Below are positions 5,884 to 7,828 of a stretch of 7,828 bases of DNA, piece after piece. This stretch comes from Chloroflexia bacterium (GTDB lineage: Bacteria > Chloroflexota > Chloroflexia > Thermomicrobiales > UBA6265). The stretch's first letter is position 1. Each line of letters opens with the position of its first letter. The notes below the pieces were generated by a model. That model saw nothing but the letters and a program-made list of their open reading frames with translations, did not search any database and was not told the DNA's origin. A program made the translations under genes and the position numbers. The stretch lies in NCBI GenBank assembly GCA_013698305.1, contig JACCVC010000271.1, positions 1 to 7,828 on the forward strand, written 5' to 3'.

Positions 5884-7392
5884 ATGCCGCTTCGATTGTC
5901 GCTGATTGCCGTGCTCCTGATCGCAGGATTGGCTGGGCCGGTGGTAGCCAACACCCCCGCGGCGCCCATCCCGGAACGACACCCTACATACGAGTTGGAG
6001 GTCGAGTTCGACGCCGAGGCGTCGACCATCGGAGGCTTGCTGCAACTGGACTGGGTCAACGCCACCGGCACGACGCAGCGATCGTTGCCCTTTCGGCTCT
6101 ACCCGAACGGGAAGCACTACGGCGACGGATCGATCATCGTGAACTCCGCTCGCGTCGATGGCATGCCCGTCACGCCGTCGATCGCCGATGATCCGACGGT
6201 GATGACCGTGCAGCTCGGAGATGCTGTTGGGCCGAATGAGCGAGTTCGCGTGGATTTGGCGTTCGAAACCGCGATCCCGGTCGACCTTAGCGGCTCTTTC
6301 GGCATTCTCCAGCACCTCCCGGAGCCCAACTGGTGGGCGCTGGCCGACTGGTACCCGGTGATTGCCGGGTGGGAGGCGGACGAGGGCTGGTATCTCGATC
6401 CGCCGACGAGCTTTGGTGATCCCACCTTTGCCTCCACGACCGCGAACTACTCGATGTCGGTCGAGCATCCGGCGGAGTTGCTGCTGATCGGGTCCGGGGA
6501 CGAGGTGGTGAGCCCGAGCGACCGGGACGGTTACGCGACGACGACGTTCAGCGAGACGCGTCTGCGGGAGTTCGCGATGGTGGCGATGCCGGCTGCGGAT
6601 GTGACTGCATCATCGTTCGACGTTGACGGGCAGTCGGTGACGATCACGCTGCCGACGGCGTGGTCACTCCCGGGCATGTTCTCCTTTATTGAAGCACGCA
6701 CCCGGACCGCGTTGCCGCTGTACGCCAACTGGTTTGGATTGCCCAGCGACGAGCAACTCGATCTCACCGCGGTGATCCTGACCGGCGCGCTAGCGGTGTC
6801 GTGGGATCAGGTCATCTGGTTCGACCTGGAGAGCATCGTTGCCGATGGCGTGTTGGACGACGCCGAGGCGACTGGGCTGGAGCTGGTGATCTATCACGAG
6901 CTTGGTCATCAATGGCTGGCGGCGCAGATCGGGACCAACTCCAACGACCACACGTTTCTCACGGAGGGGTTGGTCAACACGTTGGTCGTCGCGATCGTGC
7001 GGGAGCGCGACGGCGCGGACGAGGCGGTGCTGGTGATGGGCGGGTTCGTGGCCGGTCCGTATCGCGCCTTTACCAACGGCACTCAGGACGGCGTCGTCGA
7101 TCGGCCGATCAGCGACGATCGGAGCGGGGTGGTCCATTCGTTCCTGGTCTACGGCAAGGCGGGGGTCGGGTTCGAGGCGATCCGTCAGGAGATCGGCGAC
7201 GATGCTTTCTTCGAGGCGCTGCTGGCGCTGGGCTCGACATACGCCGACCGCCACTTTGCGCCCGACGATGTCCTGGGGCTGTTCGAGGAGGCGTCGGGAC
7301 AGGACCTGGCAGAACTCTGGTCGTTCTGGTTCCTGGAGGAGGCGACGGACGTAGCCGATGTTGACGCGGTGGTTGCTGGTTCGAGAACCTGA
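5884..7392 (+). CDS. Secreted M1-family (gluzincin) zinc metallopeptidase, GAMEN motif altered
   Basis: A probable exported zinc peptidase of 502 residues. A signal peptide (residues 1-22, MPLRLS plus a hydrophobic core, cleavage after VVA) leads into an N-terminal beta-rich domain with the FRLYPNGKHYGDGSI block (70-84) seen in bacterial M1 proteins. The catalytic domain has HELGHQW at 338-344 and TEGLVN at 360-365, giving HExxH-x18-E: zinc ligands His338, His342 and Glu361, catalytic base Glu339. Tyr423 in VYGKAG sits where M1 enzymes keep the transition-state Tyr, in the usual context before EAIRQEIGDDAFFEALL (431-447). The aminopeptidase GAMEN motif, expected about 33 residues before HExxH, reads GALAV (301-305), so the Glu that binds the substrate N-terminus is missing. 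There is no long C-terminal helical domain as in 850-residue M1 enzymes, but short bacterial members like this are known. GAGGG 8 nt upstream supports the start. It is transcribed away from the transporter genes, so a functional link is not shown. Confidence 0.88.
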   Translation: MPLRLSLIAVLLIAGLAGPVVANTPAAPIPERHPTYELEVEFDAEASTIGGLLQLDWVNATGTTQRSLPFRLYPNGKHYGDGSIIVNSARVDGMPVTPSIADDPTVMTVQLGDAVGPNERVRVDLAFETAIPVDLSGSFGILQHLPEPNWWALADWYPVIAGWEADEGWYLDPPTSFGDPTFASTTANYSMSVEHPAELLLIGSGDEVVSPSDRDGYATTTFSETRLREFAMVAMPAADVTASSFDVDGQSVTITLPTAWSLPGMFSFIEARTRTALPLYANWFGLPSDEQLDLTAVILTGALAVSWDQVIWFDLESIVADGVLDDAEATGLELVIYHELGHQWLAAQIGTNSNDHTFLTEGLVNTLVVAIVRERDGADEAVLVMGGFVAGPYRAFTNGTQDGVVDRPISDDRSGVVHSFLVYGKAGVGFEAIRQEIGDDAFFEALLALGSTYADRHFAPDDVLGLFEEASGQDLAELWSFWFLEEATDVADVDAVVAGSRT

Positions 7393-7449
7393 CTTCAATC
7401 AGGACACTGAGGTCGTGGCTGAATAGGTGCGTCCAGCTGCATCCAACAC

Positions 7450-7478
7450 TTGACATGAACCATGTAAGACTTTATACT
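7450..7478 (+). promoter_or_regulatory. Sigma-70-type promoter of hsp20
   Basis: TTGACA (7450-7455, perfect -35) and TATACT (7473-7478, 5 of 6 to the -10 consensus) are separated by exactly 17 bases. Transcription would start near 7485, leaving a leader of about 105 nt before the hsp20 ATG. No CIRCE element (TTAGCACTC-N9-GAGTGCTAA) is visible, so housekeeping transcription with post-transcriptional control is plausible. Confidence 0.8.
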
Positions 7479-7481
7479 AAT

Positions 7482-7591
7482 GGCGATCACAAAGGCGCGT
7501 CGGTATCGAAGCAAGCCGATCGCCAGGTGATGGAGGTTTTCGCTTCTTGATGGACGTGAATCGTCCAATAGCTGCACAAGGAGACGCACTC
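7482..7591 (+). promoter_or_regulatory. Structured hsp20 leader, candidate RNA thermometer
   Basis: Three pairings are visible. GGCGATC (7482-7488) pairs with GATCGCC (7518-7524), although its first two or three bases may lie before the transcription start. TGGACG (7551-7556) pairs with CGTCCA (7562-7567) around a 5-nt loop. CTTCTTG (7543-7549) pairs with CAAGGAG (7577-7583) through 6 Watson-Crick pairs and one U-G, and continues past a bulged A with two C-G pairs (7541-7542 with 7585-7586). The last stem covers the hsp20 ribosome binding site AAGGAG (7578-7583). A final weak stem with a wobble and a bulge hiding the ribosome binding site of a small heat-shock gene is the design of ROSE-type thermometers. 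A 6-codon open frame (7530-7550) also lies in the leader. Confidence 0.45.
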
Positions 7592-7828
7592 ATGGTTACT
7601 CGATTTTCAGGAAGCTCTGTTGCCAATGATGTTGTAAGCCTGCGAGACGCGATGGATCGTCTGTTCAACGAAAGCTTTGTCCCCGGCCAGATGCGGTCGA
7701 TCTGGTCGAGCAGCGGCACCGATCATCGGTCGTCCTTTCCGCTCGATGTCTATGCTACCGAGGATACGTTGACAATCCTGGCGGCGATGCCGGGCATGGA
7801 TTCGAATAACCTCGAGATCTCGATCGAC
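7592..7828 (+). CDS. hsp20: Hsp20/alpha-crystallin small heat-shock protein, 5' part (cut by window end)
   Basis: ATP-independent holdase chaperone that binds unfolding proteins in the cytoplasm. The 79 residues present include an N-terminal arm with LRDAMDRLFNESFVPGQM (17-34), the common LREAMDRLFEESF-type segment of bacterial Hsp20, then FPLDVYATEDTLTILAAMPG (49-68), the first strands of the alpha-crystallin domain, and MDSNNLEISID at the edge. The rest, about 60-75 residues including the GxL-type strand and the C-terminal IxI motif, lies beyond the window. AAGGAG 8 nt upstream supports the ATG at 7592. An in-frame ATG at 7550 would add 14 residues (MDVNRPIAAQGDAL), with GGAGG at 7532-7536 rather far, 13 nt upstream; two starts are possible. 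It has its own promoter and is not in an operon with the peptidase gene. Confidence 0.93.
   Translation, partial: MVTRFSGSSVANDVVSLRDAMDRLFNESFVPGQMRSIWSSSGTDHRSSFPLDVYATEDTLTILAAMPGMDSNNLEISID

Noticed and set aside
6790..7398. Minus-strand open frame opposite the peptidase
   Set aside because: Antisense to the HExxH-x18-E catalytic region; composition typical of a high-GC shadow frame.
7388..7403. Small hairpin CCTGA-CTTCAA-TCAGG at the peptidase stop codon as a terminator
   Set aside because: Only 5 bp, overlaps the stop codon and has no T-run after it.
1..7828. tRNA, rRNA, CRISPR array or insertion sequence
   Set aside because: I saw no cloverleaf or T-loop signature, no regularly spaced direct repeats and no transposase motifs.

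Overview
The window (about 60% G+C by eye) looks like chromosomal DNA of a Gram-positive-type or Chloroflexota-like (Thermomicrobia/Sphaerobacter-style) bacterium. This is an inference from the style of the Hsp20 N-terminus, the mix of peptide-type ABC transporter and DAO-family oxidase, and a palindromic repeat with a GACCTTGTGTC core that I associate, from memory only, with such genomes. No taxonomic marker is present.

Left two thirds, minus strand (read right to left from 5433 to 458): a peptide-type ABC importer cassette. It starts with an extracytoplasmic substrate-binding protein of the SBP_bac_5 family (3829..5433). A 263-base gap follows, holding an intercistronic stem-loop, a dispersed repeat and a possible promoter. 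Then come two overlapping inner-membrane permeases of the DppB and DppC types (2624..3565 and 1722..2624) and an FAD-dependent amine/amino-acid oxidase of the DAO family (458..1615). The layout suggests uptake of a peptide-like or N-substituted amino acid compound followed by its oxidation in the cytoplasm. No ATPase gene (DppD/DppF type) is in the window. Positions 1-457, downstream of the oxidase, hold no gene I can support.

Middle: a divergent intergenic region (5434..5883) with a perfect 9-bp inverted repeat just upstream of the binding-protein ribosome binding site.

Right third, plus strand: a secreted or surface zinc metallopeptidase of the M1 (gluzincin) family with an intact HExxH-x18-E site but an altered GAMEN-type motif (5884..7392). 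After it comes an Hsp20 small heat-shock gene cut by the window end (7592..7828). Its near-consensus promoter (TTGACA-17-TATACT) is followed by a roughly 105-nt leader that can fold so as to bury the hsp20 Shine-Dalgarno sequence. This leader is a candidate RNA thermometer and the most interesting regulatory signal in the window. Two copies of a REP-like palindromic repeat sharing the GACCTTGTGTC core lie in intergenic gaps of the transporter cassette.
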